From an uncultured Victivallales bacterium (GTDB taxonomy: Bacteria; Verrucomicrobiota; Lentisphaeria; Oligosphaerales; JAFGRS01), in NCBI GenBank assembly GCA_903834675.1, contig CAILKC010000498.1, positions 1-20,529 of the forward strand: a DNA stretch of 20,529 nucleotides, given 5' to 3'. Below the pieces are notes generated by a model. It was not told where the DNA came from. It worked only from the letters and a program-made list of their open reading frames with translations, and did not search any database. Position numbers and translations under genes: made by a program. How positions within the stretch are numbered: the stretch's first letter is position 1; the number at the start of each line of letters is the position of its first letter. This document shows positions 13,775 to 20,529 of the stretch, piece by piece.

Positions 13775-15505
13775 CTACTCCTGCTCCTGGTCGTCGCCGA
13801 CCGTCGAGCGGATCACCTCTTCGAGCGAAGTCAGGCCCATGGCGGCCTTGCGCAACCCGTCATGCCGCAGCGACCGCATGCCGTTGGCAATGGCCCGCTT
13901 ACGGATCTGGGCGGAATCCGCCTTCCCATAGATCAGCTCCTGGATGCTGTCATCAAGGATAAAGATCTCATAGATACCCATGCGGCCCTTGTAGCCGCCA
14001 TTGCATTCGGAGCACCCTTTACCTACCAGCAGTTTGGCGTCGGCAAAGAAATCGGGGGCAAGACCGACGGACTCGATTTCGTCGGGGGTGGGCTGGTGGG
14101 GCTCTCCGCAGTTCCGGCAGAGCCGGCGTACGAGCCGCTGAGCCATGATAGCGCGCACCGCGGACGCCACAAGGAACGGCTTGATCCCCATATCGATCAG
14201 TCGCGTGATCGCGCCAGGGGCATCGTTGGTGTGCAGGGTGCTGAACACCAAGTGCCCGGTCAGCGCCGCGTTGATGGCGATGTCACCGGTCTCAGAGTCA
14301 CGGATCTCACCTACCATGATGACGTTGGGGGCCTGGCGCAGCATTGACCGCAGGGCATGTGCGAAAGAGAGGCCGATCTCGGCATTGATCTGCACCTGGT
14401 TGATGCCCGACAGCTCGTACTCGACCGGGTCTTCCGCCGTGATGATCTTGCGGGTGGGTTGGTTGAGTGTGTGCAGGAACGAGTAGAGAGAGGTGGTCTT
14501 GCCACTGCCGGTGGGGCCAGTCACCAGGAAGATGCCGTCAGGAAAACTGATGATCTTGAGAATGGTCTGCTGGTCGTCCTCCAGGAACCCCAGCTCGGAA
14601 ATGCCCAGCATGACGCTGCTCTTGTCGAGGATGCGCATGACGATGGACTCGCCGTGGCTGCACGGGATGTCGGACACACGCAAGTCCAGTTCGCGGCCCA
14701 TGGCGGGGACCCGGATACGTCCATCCTGGGGGATACGGTGCTCCGAGAGGTCCATGCCAGCCATCAGTTTCAGACGGCTGAGGATGTTGTTCTGCAAATA
14801 CTTCGGTGGATTCTCGACTTCGTTCAGCACGCCATCGATGCGGTAGCGCACCCGGAAGCGTTTCTCCATGGGTTCCAGGTGAATGTCGGAGGTACGCGTC
14901 CGAAACGCCTCGAGGATCAGGAGTGAGACGAGGCGAATGATGGGTGCCTCGTCGTCTTCCGCCTCGCTGGTCTCGGTGGTCACGTCGGTGGTGGCCACTT
15001 CGCTGATGTCCAAGGAGCCTTCCGTCATTTCCTCCAAGAAGGATTCCACCGAGTCGCTGACGTTGCCGTAGTAGTACTCCAGGGCGCGGTCTATGGCCTT
15101 ACGGCTCGCGACCACCCCTTCCACGTCGGTCCGCAGGATGTAGCGGATGGAGTCCAGCGCCTCCAGATCGCTGGGGTCCGACATGGCCACGGTCAGCGTG
15201 CCCTCGTTCCGCATGACCGGTACGATGTGGTAGCGGCGAGCGATATCCGTGGGAACCGCGGCAACCACATCAGGAGGAATCTTGAAGTCCGTGCTGAACT
15301 CGAAGGTGTCCATGCCGTATTCGGCGGCCACCAGGTGCAGCACTTCATCCTCGGATACACGTTTAAGCAGGATCAGGGCGTCCACGACGGACGTCCCGCC
15401 CAGCTGAGCGTGCTCGCGAGCCTCGGTCACCTGGCCATCGTCGACGACGCCGCGTGACTGCAGCAGATCAAGCACGAAATCGTCTGAACCTGTCACGATA
15501 TACAC
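13775..15505 (-). CDS. pilB: PilB/GspE-family assembly ATPase (first paralogue)
   Basis: Up to 576 residues. The T2SSE_N-like region (about 8-145) is followed by an acidic Thr/Glu/Asp linker (about 160-187). The core has SDIHLEP (206-212), Walker A GPTGSGKTT (330-338, K336), AEDPVEY (357-363), Walker B VIMVGEIRD (395-403) and His box TGHLVFSTLHTNDAPGAITRL. The zinc tetracysteine is C463, C466, C498 and C501, and it ends LTSLEEVIRSTVGDDQEQE. The first possible start is GTG 15505, right after an in-frame stop, with little ribosome site. GTG 15496 (MTGSDDFVLDLL) has AGGTG 6 bp upstream and may be the true start. It is first in the pilus motor operon, with a good promoter at 15648-15676. Confidence 0.93.
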   Translation of the reverse strand: MYIVTGSDDFVLDLLQSRGVVDDGQVTEAREHAQLGGTSVVDALILLKRVSEDEVLHLVAAEYGMDTFEFSTDFKIPPDVVAAVPTDIARRYHIVPVMRNEGTLTVAMSDPSDLEALDSIRYILRTDVEGVVASRKAIDRALEYYYGNVSDSVESFLEEMTEGSLDISEVATTDVTTETSEAEDDEAPIIRLVSLLILEAFRTRTSDIHLEPMEKRFRVRYRIDGVLNEVENPPKYLQNNILSRLKLMAGMDLSEHRIPQDGRIRVPAMGRELDLRVSDIPCSHGESIVMRILDKSSVMLGISELGFLEDDQQTILKIISFPDGIFLVTGPTGSGKTTSLYSFLHTLNQPTRKIITAEDPVEYELSGINQVQINAEIGLSFAHALRSMLRQAPNVIMVGEIRDSETGDIAINAALTGHLVFSTLHTNDAPGAITRLIDMGIKPFLVASAVRAIMAQRLVRRLCRNCGEPHQPTPDEIESVGLAPDFFADAKLLVGKGCSECNGGYKGRMGIYEIFILDDSIQELIYGKADSAQIRKRAIANGMRSLRHDGLRKAAMGLTSLEEVIRSTVGDDQEQE

Positions 15506-15647
15506 CTACCGTACGATGCTAGGTCGCTCCGACACGCCATCTTCAAGCCTGCCTGCCACTCCGCTGTGGTTCGCCTACGGTCGCGCCTTCCGTGACCCAT
15601 TCTCGGCGGCACGGCGACGATAAACTGCCAACAGTACCGGGGCACCT

Positions 15648-15676
15648 ATTGTACCCTGCCCTCAAAAGCAATTCAA
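15648..15676 (-). promoter_or_regulatory. Strong putative sigma70-type promoter for the pilB-pilB-pilT-pilC operon
   Basis: Minus strand: -35 TTGAAT (15671-15676), exactly 17 bp, -10 TACAAT (15648-15653). This predicts a start near 15641 and a leader of about 135 nt before pilB. Confidence 0.6.
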
Positions 15677-15699
15677 TGAATAACACTTAACTTACTGGA

Positions 15700-15713
15700 G
15701 TAACACATGTTAC
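15700..15713. promoter_or_regulatory. Palindromic operator-like site GTAACACATGTTAC
   Basis: GTAACA-CA-TGTTAC is an inverted repeat whose near edge is 24 bp upstream of the predicted pilB -35 box. TAACAC also recurs 20 bp away at 15681-15686. The position suits an activator or repressor; the regulator is not known. Confidence 0.45.
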
Positions 15714-15868
15714 AGACATGAAAACGAACTCATCACCCACCATTGAGCACAAATTACCAGCGTTTGTGCGACTTCCTGGTCGGGGCCGACAGCCTTCCTT
15801 GAACGCGGCTCGGGGTAACGCCTTAGTCTCCTCCAGCGCCGTTTCGACGCGCCCTTGTCCTACAGCGT

Positions 15869-16543
15869 TCACGACGGGAAGAATGTCTCTTCCAGCAAAG
15901 CGCACAGACAGTGGTACAACGGCAGATGGAGTTCCTGTACAAGGTACGTCTTGGTTGCGGGTACGCGCAGACAGACACTGGCCAGATCCGCGAGCCCGCC
16001 GCCACCAGCACCGGTAAAACCAATGATTTGCATGCCTTTCAGTAACGCCACCCGACATGCCATTCCGACATTGCGCGCATTCCCTGACGTCGACAAGGCC
16101 AGCAGCACGTCGCCAGGCCGACCCAGAACGTACAAGGGCTGCGCAAAAATCAGTTCCGGGTCGTTATCGTTACTGACGGCTGTAGTGAGTGCGTTCTCTG
16201 ACCCCAGCACCAGCGCGCGCATCCCTCCCTGCAGACCGCATGCCAGTGCCGCACCCTCCGCACCGAAGCGCTCCTGCAAACGTACTTGTTCAGCGAGCTC
16301 CAGCGCCCGCGGCTTTAGAAAGCCCTTCATCAGTTCACCGGTAATATGCTCCGCGTCAGCCCGGCTCCCACCATTGCCACAGACAAACAGGGTTCCGCCA
16401 CTCTGCAATGCTGACCGACACACGGCGTATGCCATCCTCAATTGCGGCACCACGACTTGCAGAGACGGTATGCGCTGGCACAGTTCGTCTATGAGTAGCT
16501 CGTTCAAGACAGCGGGCTGGTCTGTCCGGTTGGTGGATTGCAC
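15869..16543 (-). CDS. SIS-domain phosphosugar isomerase, GmhA-like (phosphoheptose isomerase)
   Basis: 224 residues, probably converting sedoheptulose 7-phosphate to a heptose phosphate for LPS-type or capsule heptose. SIS-fold landmarks: LFVCGNGGSRADAEHITGEL (52-71) with sugar-phosphate loop GNGGS, LLALSTSGNARN (147-158), GMQIIGFTGAGGG, and the C-terminal VQELHLPLYHCLCALLEE with candidate catalytic E204 and H206. GmhA of E. coli is about 192 residues; this one belongs to the longer relatives with GELMKGFLKPR after the first loop and an inserted segment at about 80-120. The start is GTG 16543 with GGGAGG 5 bp upstream. It stands alone, divergent from dnaN, with its own predicted promoter. 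SIS domains also occur in regulators, but no DNA-binding domain is present here. Confidence 0.88.
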   Translation of the reverse strand: MQSTNRTDQPAVLNELLIDELCQRIPSLQVVVPQLRMAYAVCRSALQSGGTLFVCGNGGSRADAEHITGELMKGFLKPRALELAEQVRLQERFGAEGAALACGLQGGMRALVLGSENALTTAVSNDNDPELIFAQPLYVLGRPGDVLLALSTSGNARNVGMACRVALLKGMQIIGFTGAGGGGLADLASVCLRVPATKTYLVQELHLPLYHCLCALLEETFFPS

Positions 16544-16615
16544 GCGGCCCTCCCGGTGTCAGTAACCCTGTTCATAAGTCCGCCATAACGTTGGCCCTTG
16601 CCTGTCAGTAAGGTT

Positions 16616-16643
16616 AGTATGGTGTGAATACACGGTTTGTCAA
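16616..16643 (-). promoter_or_regulatory. Putative promoter for the SIS-domain gene
   Basis: Minus strand: consensus -35 TTGACA (16638-16643), 16 bp, -10 CATACT (16616-16621). This predicts a leader of about 65 nt before GTG 16543. Architecture matches the dnaN promoter facing the other way. Confidence 0.5.
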
Positions 16644-16644
16644 C

Positions 16645-16690
16645 ATGATGTTAGACGGGTAACAATCTTGTCTAAATGATTACCCATCAT
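16645..16690. repeat. Interleaved inverted repeats between divergent promoters
   Basis: Three dyads overlap: ATGATG (16645-16650)/CATCAT (16685-16690), TTAGAC (16651-16656)/GTCTAA (16670-16675) and GGGTAA (16657-16662)/TTACCC (16680-16685). The second and third cross each other, so only one can form at a time. They lie between the two -35 boxes, where a shared regulator or DnaA could bind. Confidence 0.5.
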
Positions 16691-16708
16691 ATATTTATGT
16701 TAACCTAC

Positions 16709-16736
16709 TTGACATGTGAACAGCTCTAGTGATATT
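16709..16736 (+). promoter_or_regulatory. Putative promoter for the dnaN-recF operon
   Basis: Consensus -35 TTGACA (16709-16714), 16 bp, -10 GATATT (16731-16736). Start predicted near 16743, about 65 nt before the dnaN ATG. Confidence 0.55.
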
Positions 16737-16807
16737 GGTGTGTTATATATGGAATGTAGAGATATTAGAGGCATTCAGAGGGATTCGTACCCAGGAAGTC
16801 AGGCACC

Positions 16808-17899
16808 ATGAAAATTACCGTAGCGCGCGACCATCTGCTCAATGCCTTGCGTCTGGTTGGCAACGTGGTGAATGCGCGGACACCGATGCCGATGTTAAGT
16901 ACGATTTTGGCGGAAACCGTAGAGGGGTGGGTGCATCTCTCCGCCACGGACCTGGAGATGTCGATACGGACCGCCATTCCAGCGGTGGTGGAGGAAGCGG
17001 GAAGCACGACCTTGCCGGCCCGGAAGATGGCGCAGATTGTGGCCGCGCTCCCGGCGGGCGATGTCTCGTTGTCCACCGATGAAGGGCAGGCGACCTCAGT
17101 GGCCTGTGGTAAGGCGTTCTTTCGCATCGTCGGTCTTGATCCGAAGGATTTTCCCAAGGATAGTGGCTTCACGGAGGAATGGTCTTTCGTGGTGGCGGGA
17201 CGAGATCTGCGTAAGGCGCTGGCGAAAGTGTCCTACTCTACTAGTGAGGATGAGACCCGTCATGTGCTGAATGGCATTCTGTTGAGTGTTCGGGAGGGGA
17301 TGATGACGGTGGCGGCGACTGACGGGCGGCGCCTGGCCTTGGTGGAGAAGCAGCTGGCGGCGGAGGGGGTAGCCGATGGCGACGTGATTCTACCGGCAAA
17401 GGTGGTCGCGGAATTGGGGCGGATGTTGGAGGGTGAGGGTGAGGTGACGATTAGGCTGAGCGCCGCTCGAGCGTCCTTCGAGTTTGGGCAGACACTGTTG
17501 GTGTCCAAGTTGGTTGAAGGAACGTATCCGAACTACCGGCAGGTGGTCCCATCAACCTTTTCGCAATCAGTGGCCATTCCACGGGTCGCGTTCGCCGATG
17601 CGCTGAATCGTGTTGCGATGGTCGTCAGCGAGAGCAGTGCGGCGGTGAAATTGAGTTTGAAGTCGGCAGAGATGGTGGTGTCGGCGACGAGTGCGGAAGT
17701 AGGAGAGGCCAAAGAGGCCATCGATGTGTCCTACGAAGGCGCGCCCCTGGCCATCGCCTTTAATCCTCTCTTCTTTACCGAGCCCATAAAAAATCTTGAG
17801 TGCGATCAGCTGATCCTGCAATTCAACGACGAGTACAGCCCGGTGGCCATGTCAGGGGATGAAGGGTTCCTCTACGTGGTCATGCCCATGAGGGCGTAG
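16808..17899 (+). CDS. dnaN: DNA polymerase III subunit beta (sliding clamp)
   Basis: 363 residues, the normal clamp length. As a ring-shaped dimer it holds DNA polymerase III and other partners on DNA. It begins MKITVARDHLLNALRLVGNV and shows the three repeated clamp domains. Recognisable segments are RTPMPMLSTILAE, SATDLEMSIRT, HVLNGILLSV, AATDGRRLALVEKQL, LLVSKLVEGTYPNYRQVVP and the closing VVMPMRA, a variant of the usual MPMRL end that forms part of the partner-binding pocket. AGGAAG lies upstream of ATG 16808. It is followed by recF after 22 bp, the classical dnaN-recF order. dnaA, the usual neighbour, is not upstream; a divergent SIS gene is there instead. Confidence 0.98.
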   Translation: MKITVARDHLLNALRLVGNVVNARTPMPMLSTILAETVEGWVHLSATDLEMSIRTAIPAVVEEAGSTTLPARKMAQIVAALPAGDVSLSTDEGQATSVACGKAFFRIVGLDPKDFPKDSGFTEEWSFVVAGRDLRKALAKVSYSTSEDETRHVLNGILLSVREGMMTVAATDGRRLALVEKQLAAEGVADGDVILPAKVVAELGRMLEGEGEVTIRLSAARASFEFGQTLLVSKLVEGTYPNYRQVVPSTFSQSVAIPRVAFADALNRVAMVVSESSAAVKLSLKSAEMVVSATSAEVGEAKEAIDVSYEGAPLAIAFNPLFFTEPIKNLECDQLILQFNDEYSPVAMSGDEGFLYVVMPMRA

Positions 17900-17921
17900 A
17901 CGCCGACCGTGGCGGACTATC

Positions 17922-19043
17922 ATGATGGGCACGTTGTCGCGGCTGCAGGTATGGGATTTTCGCAACATCCGACACCTGGATGTGGCTCCTGTTCGGGGCG
18001 TCACGGTCCTCATAGGGAGTAATGGCCAGGGCAAGAGCAATGTGCTTGAAGCGTTGTGCTATCTAGGTTGGCTACGGTCTTTTCGGACCCAGGGCATCGC
18101 GGACCTCCAACGCTGGGGCAGCAGCGGTTTTACCATCCGGGGCGAACTGAACGGCGAGGATCTGCAGGGTGGCGTGACTCTGGCGGTAAGTCAGGGCGAG
18201 AAGCGCTACCTGCAAGTGAATGGTGCCCCGGTGGAGCGCGCCAGCGAGTTCATCAATCGCTTCCTCTGCATCCCCCTTGTGCCGAGTGATCTGGAGATGG
18301 TCAAGGGAACGGCCGCCGTGCGGCGCCGTTTCCTGGATGGCACCATCTCGCAACGCTGGCCCGCCTACCTCTGGGAATTGCAGCGTTACCGCGCCGCCGT
18401 GAGTTCACGAAATCAGGTTCTGCGCGCGCCGCAGCAATACCCGGCGAACGTGCTAAACGCCTACGACGAACTCCTGGTGCGCCATGGGGCTCGGCTTGAG
18501 TTTTTTCGTCGGCAGCATGTGGACGATCTCTGCCGAACGCTCGCCGAGCTCTCCGGCACACTCATCGGGCCAGCCAGCCCGTTGTTAGCGGTATCCTACA
18601 CCTGCCCCGGCATAGCGAAGGAGGCGGCCGGGGATGAGGGACAGCTGGCGGAGATGCTCTGCCAGGCGTTGCGGCGAAACCGCGAGCGTGATCAGCGCGA
18701 GGGGCACACCTCGGTGGGGCCGCAGCGGGCGGACTTGGCTATCACGCTGGCCGGACGACCGCTGTCCACGTGTGGCTCAGAAGGGGAGTGCCGCCTCGCC
18801 TGCCTGGCTCTGCGTTTGGCCTCGCTATCCATGGCTCGGGAGGCGGCAAGCGCGGGCAAGACTGTAGTGGCCTTGGTGGACGACGTCGTCGGCGAACTCG
18901 ATGCCACCCGTCGCGGCGCCTTTTTTGAGGTTGTGCGCCAGGCTGACCACGTGATGATCACGGCTACCGCGACCCCGCCGGAGCTGGTTGGGCGGGTAGC
19001 GGCGACGTACCGTGTGCAGGAAGGAGTCGTGTCGCCGATATGA
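17922..19043 (+). CDS. recF: DNA replication and repair protein RecF
   Basis: 373 residues; an SMC-like ATPase that helps load RecA at single-strand gaps with RecO and RecR. It starts with LSRLQVWDFRNIRHLDV. Walker A is GSNGQGKS (32-39, K38). The RecF-specific stretch PSDLEMVKGTAAVRRRFLDG is at 121-140 and GPQRADL at 266-272. The ABC signature reads SEGECR (286-291), where SxGQxR is usual. Walker B is VVALVDDVVGELD (315-327). ATG 17922 or the next codon (17925) starts it; no strong ribosome site is visible, so coupling to dnaN is possible. Its stop overlaps the next gene's start by ATGA. Confidence 0.97.
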   Translation: MMGTLSRLQVWDFRNIRHLDVAPVRGVTVLIGSNGQGKSNVLEALCYLGWLRSFRTQGIADLQRWGSSGFTIRGELNGEDLQGGVTLAVSQGEKRYLQVNGAPVERASEFINRFLCIPLVPSDLEMVKGTAAVRRRFLDGTISQRWPAYLWELQRYRAAVSSRNQVLRAPQQYPANVLNAYDELLVRHGARLEFFRRQHVDDLCRTLAELSGTLIGPASPLLAVSYTCPGIAKEAAGDEGQLAEMLCQALRRNRERDQREGHTSVGPQRADLAITLAGRPLSTCGSEGECRLACLALRLASLSMAREAASAGKTVVALVDDVVGELDATRRGAFFEVVRQADHVMITATATPPELVGRVAATYRVQEGVVSPI

Positions 19044-19981
19044 GTTCCCGTGAGGCTGCCCCCAACCCCGTGGGCACTCTGGCGCTGCTGGGCGCAATCT
19101 TGCTGTTCAGTACCGTGGAGATTGCCAGCAAATCGCTTCAGGTGGGCCATCAGGCGCGCCTCGACCCCTTCTTTCTCGTCTTCATCCGTTTTTTTGTGGC
19201 CGGCCTGTGCCTGGTGGCGGTCGGTCTGCCCAGCGCGCGGCGGCGCGGCATCACGCTGGGCGGCCGCGATTACGCCATCCTGTGCCTCAATGGCGCCATC
19301 GGCATCGCCCTGAGCATCAGCCTTTTCCATGTCGCGGTCATGGCCTTTCGCAACGCCTCGTCGTCGGCTGTGGTGTTCAGTGCCAACCCGGTCTTTGTGG
19401 CTCTGTTGGCGCCCCTGATCAACCGCGAGGGGCTGAGTCTGCGCCAGGGCGTGGCGGTGGCACTGGGGGGGATGGGAGTGCTGTGCTTTGCCTTCGAGTC
19501 TGGGCACTTGGAGAGCGATTCGGTCAAAGGCCTGTTGGTGATGGTCTGCTCGGCCTTCTTCTTTGCCATCAGCATCTGCGTGTCACGGCGGATTATGCCG
19601 CGCTATGGGCCGCTGCTCACCATGGGAGTCTCGTCCCTGTTCGGCAGCCTGCTCGTACTCCCCATCGGGCTGTGGCGCAGTGCGGTTCCCATCCTGCCCG
19701 AGCTTATGAAAGGGCTGCTGCCTGTGCTCTACCTGGTGGTGGCCTGTACGGCGGTGGCCTATGGCCTCTACTACTACGGCCTGGCGCGGACCTCCGCCTA
19801 CCGGGCCTCGGTGACCTTCTTCCTGAAGCCCGTCATCGCCACGGTGCTGGCCGTCCTGCTGCGGGGGGAACGCCTCAATGCCTACACCCTGAGCGGCACC
19901 GGGCTGATCTTGGTCGGGCTGGTTCTCGCGTTGTTGGGAGACAGCCTGTGGAAAAGGCGCACGGCAGGAGTGACCCCATGA
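19040..19981 (+). CDS. EamA/DMT-superfamily transporter
   Basis: 313 residues, almost entirely hydrophobic, with about ten membrane helices in two EamA repeats (about 12-150 and 165-300). Typical features are the start GTLALLGAILLFSTVEIASK, FIRFFVAGLCL in helix 2, NASSSAVVFSANPVFVALLA between helices 3 and 4, and RASVTFFLKPVIATVLAVLLRGERL in the second repeat. These proteins export or import small metabolites across the inner membrane; the substrate cannot be read from sequence. Its ATG overlaps the recF stop and its stop overlaps the kinase start, both as ATGA, so translation is likely coupled along the operon. Confidence 0.94.
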   Translation: MSSREAAPNPVGTLALLGAILLFSTVEIASKSLQVGHQARLDPFFLVFIRFFVAGLCLVAVGLPSARRRGITLGGRDYAILCLNGAIGIALSISLFHVAVMAFRNASSSAVVFSANPVFVALLAPLINREGLSLRQGVAVALGGMGVLCFAFESGHLESDSVKGLLVMVCSAFFFAISICVSRRIMPRYGPLLTMGVSSLFGSLLVLPIGLWRSAVPILPELMKGLLPVLYLVVACTAVAYGLYYYGLARTSAYRASVTFFLKPVIATVLAVLLRGERLNAYTLSGTGLILVGLVLALLGDSLWKRRTAGVTP

Positions 19982-20529
19982 CCTCAACCCGGCGCCTCAT
20001 TCTGGCGGTGGACTGCGGCTCGACCAACTTCAAGGCGGCGCTGTTCTCGGGCGCCTTGGCGCGTCTGGGCGAGGGCAGCGTGCCGGTGCCTTACACGGTT
20101 CAGGGGGGCGCCGCCGTCGAGCTGTCCGGCGAAGACGTATGGGCCGCCTTTCTAGACCTGGTCGGGAAGACCTGCGCCAGTGCCGGCATCTCGCCCCGCG
20201 CCCTCGATGCGGTCGCCTTCGACAGCCAGGCGCAGACCTTCGCGCTGTATGCACCCAGCGGCCAGGCTCTCACGCCCTTCTTCAGTTGGATGGATAGCCG
20301 GGCGGAAGCGGAAGCCGCGGAGCTGACGGTCAGGCTGGGTCGGGACTTCCACTGTCACTGCAGTTTCGCGCCACCCATACCGCAATTGCAGGTGGCCAAG
20401 ATGCTCTGGATGGCGCGGCATTTACCCGAGGCCGTCAGAGCGTCCAGCAGACTGGTCAGCTTACCTGGATTCCTGGCTGAGCGCTTGGGGGTGCCCAACA
20501 CCACGGACCGCAACCTGGCGGCCATGGGT
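19978..20529 (+). CDS. FGGY-family carbohydrate kinase (5' part, cut by window edge)
   Basis: I translated this from the plus strand; 184 codons are in the window against about 480-520 for the family. It phosphorylates a sugar or polyol with ATP. The ATP-phosphate loop is VDCGSTNFK (11-19). Further N-domain marks are VAFDSQAQTF (in the position of the xylulokinase GQMHG), FFSWMDSRA (WxDxR), PQLQVAKMLWMARHLPE and the TDRNLAAMG stretch at the edge. AGGAG lies 7 bp before ATG 19978, and the start overlaps the transporter stop. Xylulokinase or gluconokinase-like subfamilies fit, but the substrate is undecided. A transporter next to a sugar kinase suggests the pair handles one metabolite. Confidence 0.93.
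   Translation, partial: MTSTRRLILAVDCGSTNFKAALFSGALARLGEGSVPVPYTVQGGAAVELSGEDVWAAFLDLVGKTCASAGISPRALDAVAFDSQAQTFALYAPSGQALTPFFSWMDSRAEAEAAELTVRLGRDFHCHCSFAPPIPQLQVAKMLWMARHLPEAVRASSRLVSLPGFLAERLGVPNTTDRNLAAMG

Larger units (their letters stand above)
15506..15868. other. 363-bp intergenic region between the SIS gene and pilB
   Basis: I find no credible gene. It holds the pilB promoter and the palindrome listed separately, plus a hairpin GCACAAA/TTTGTGC (15747-15769, 7-bp stem, 9-nt loop) about 100 bp past the SIS-gene stop. That hairpin lacks a U-run but could help end the SIS-gene transcript. The 15661-15760 part is visibly AT-richer than the surroundings. Confidence 0.5.

Noticed and set aside
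11915..14347. 810-codon plus-strand open frame opposite the pilus ATPase genes
   Set aside because: It is antisense to well-conserved PilB-family genes, gives a His/Asp/Gly-rich peptide without family motifs, and is a by-product of GC-rich codon use.
15687..16058. Open frames in the SIS gene to pilB gap (both strands)
   Set aside because: They overlap the SIS gene end or regulatory DNA and show no protein-like composition or ribosome site.
16544..16807. Firm oriC annotation
   Set aside because: Only one near-match to a DnaA box is visible and dnaA is absent, so it is kept as a hypothesis, not a feature.

Overview
The window comes from a GC-rich Gram-negative bacterium. Signs of this are an inner-membrane ExbB/ExbD proton-channel set, a type IV pilus/type II secretion motor, and a GmhA-like sugar-phosphate isomerase of the kind used for LPS-type heptose. 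An N-terminally anchored squalene-cyclase-like toroid next to ExbBD and long periplasmic TPR proteins is a combination I associate with the PVC group (Lentisphaerota, Kiritimatiellota, Verrucomicrobiota, Planctomycetota). That placement is an inference from gene content, not a search result.

All genes left of about 16.55 kb lie on the minus strand and all genes right of about 16.8 kb on the plus strand. From left to right: (1) 1-9111, minus: an apparent operon, read right to left, of a giant TPR/coiled-coil/TPR exported protein, a small TPR probable lipoprotein, ExbB/TolQ, two different ExbD/TolR proteins, a membrane-anchored alpha-toroid (prenyltransferase/squalene-oxidase repeat) protein and a TatD-family hydrolase cut by the window edge. 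(2) 9259-9446, minus: tRNA-Pro(CGG) with encoded CCA, a recognisable promoter, and a leader closed by a perfect 10-bp inverted repeat. (3) 9508-15505, minus: a pilus motor operon with two tandem PilB/GspE ATPases, PilT and PilC. (4) 15869-16543, minus: a SIS-domain phosphoheptose-isomerase-like gene. (5) 16544-16807: an AT-rich divergent intergenic region with promoters facing both ways and interleaved dyads. (6) 16808-20529, plus: dnaN, recF, an EamA/DMT transporter and an FGGY carbohydrate kinase (cut by the edge), the last three joined by ATGA overlaps.

The best candidate for an undescribed system is the 1-9111 operon. An ExbB-ExbD-ExbD proton channel is encoded next to a protein whose only membrane helix carries a TonB-like Ser-x3-His motif but whose periplasmic part is an alpha-toroid instead of a TonB domain. 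Two exported TPR proteins precede it, one of which has a long coiled coil. I infer a Tol/TonB-like energy-transducing machine that moves or senses something in the periplasm or outer membrane; the substrate is unknown. The pilus operon carries two further oddities: a duplicated PilB and a PilT whose AIRNLIRE motif is changed.
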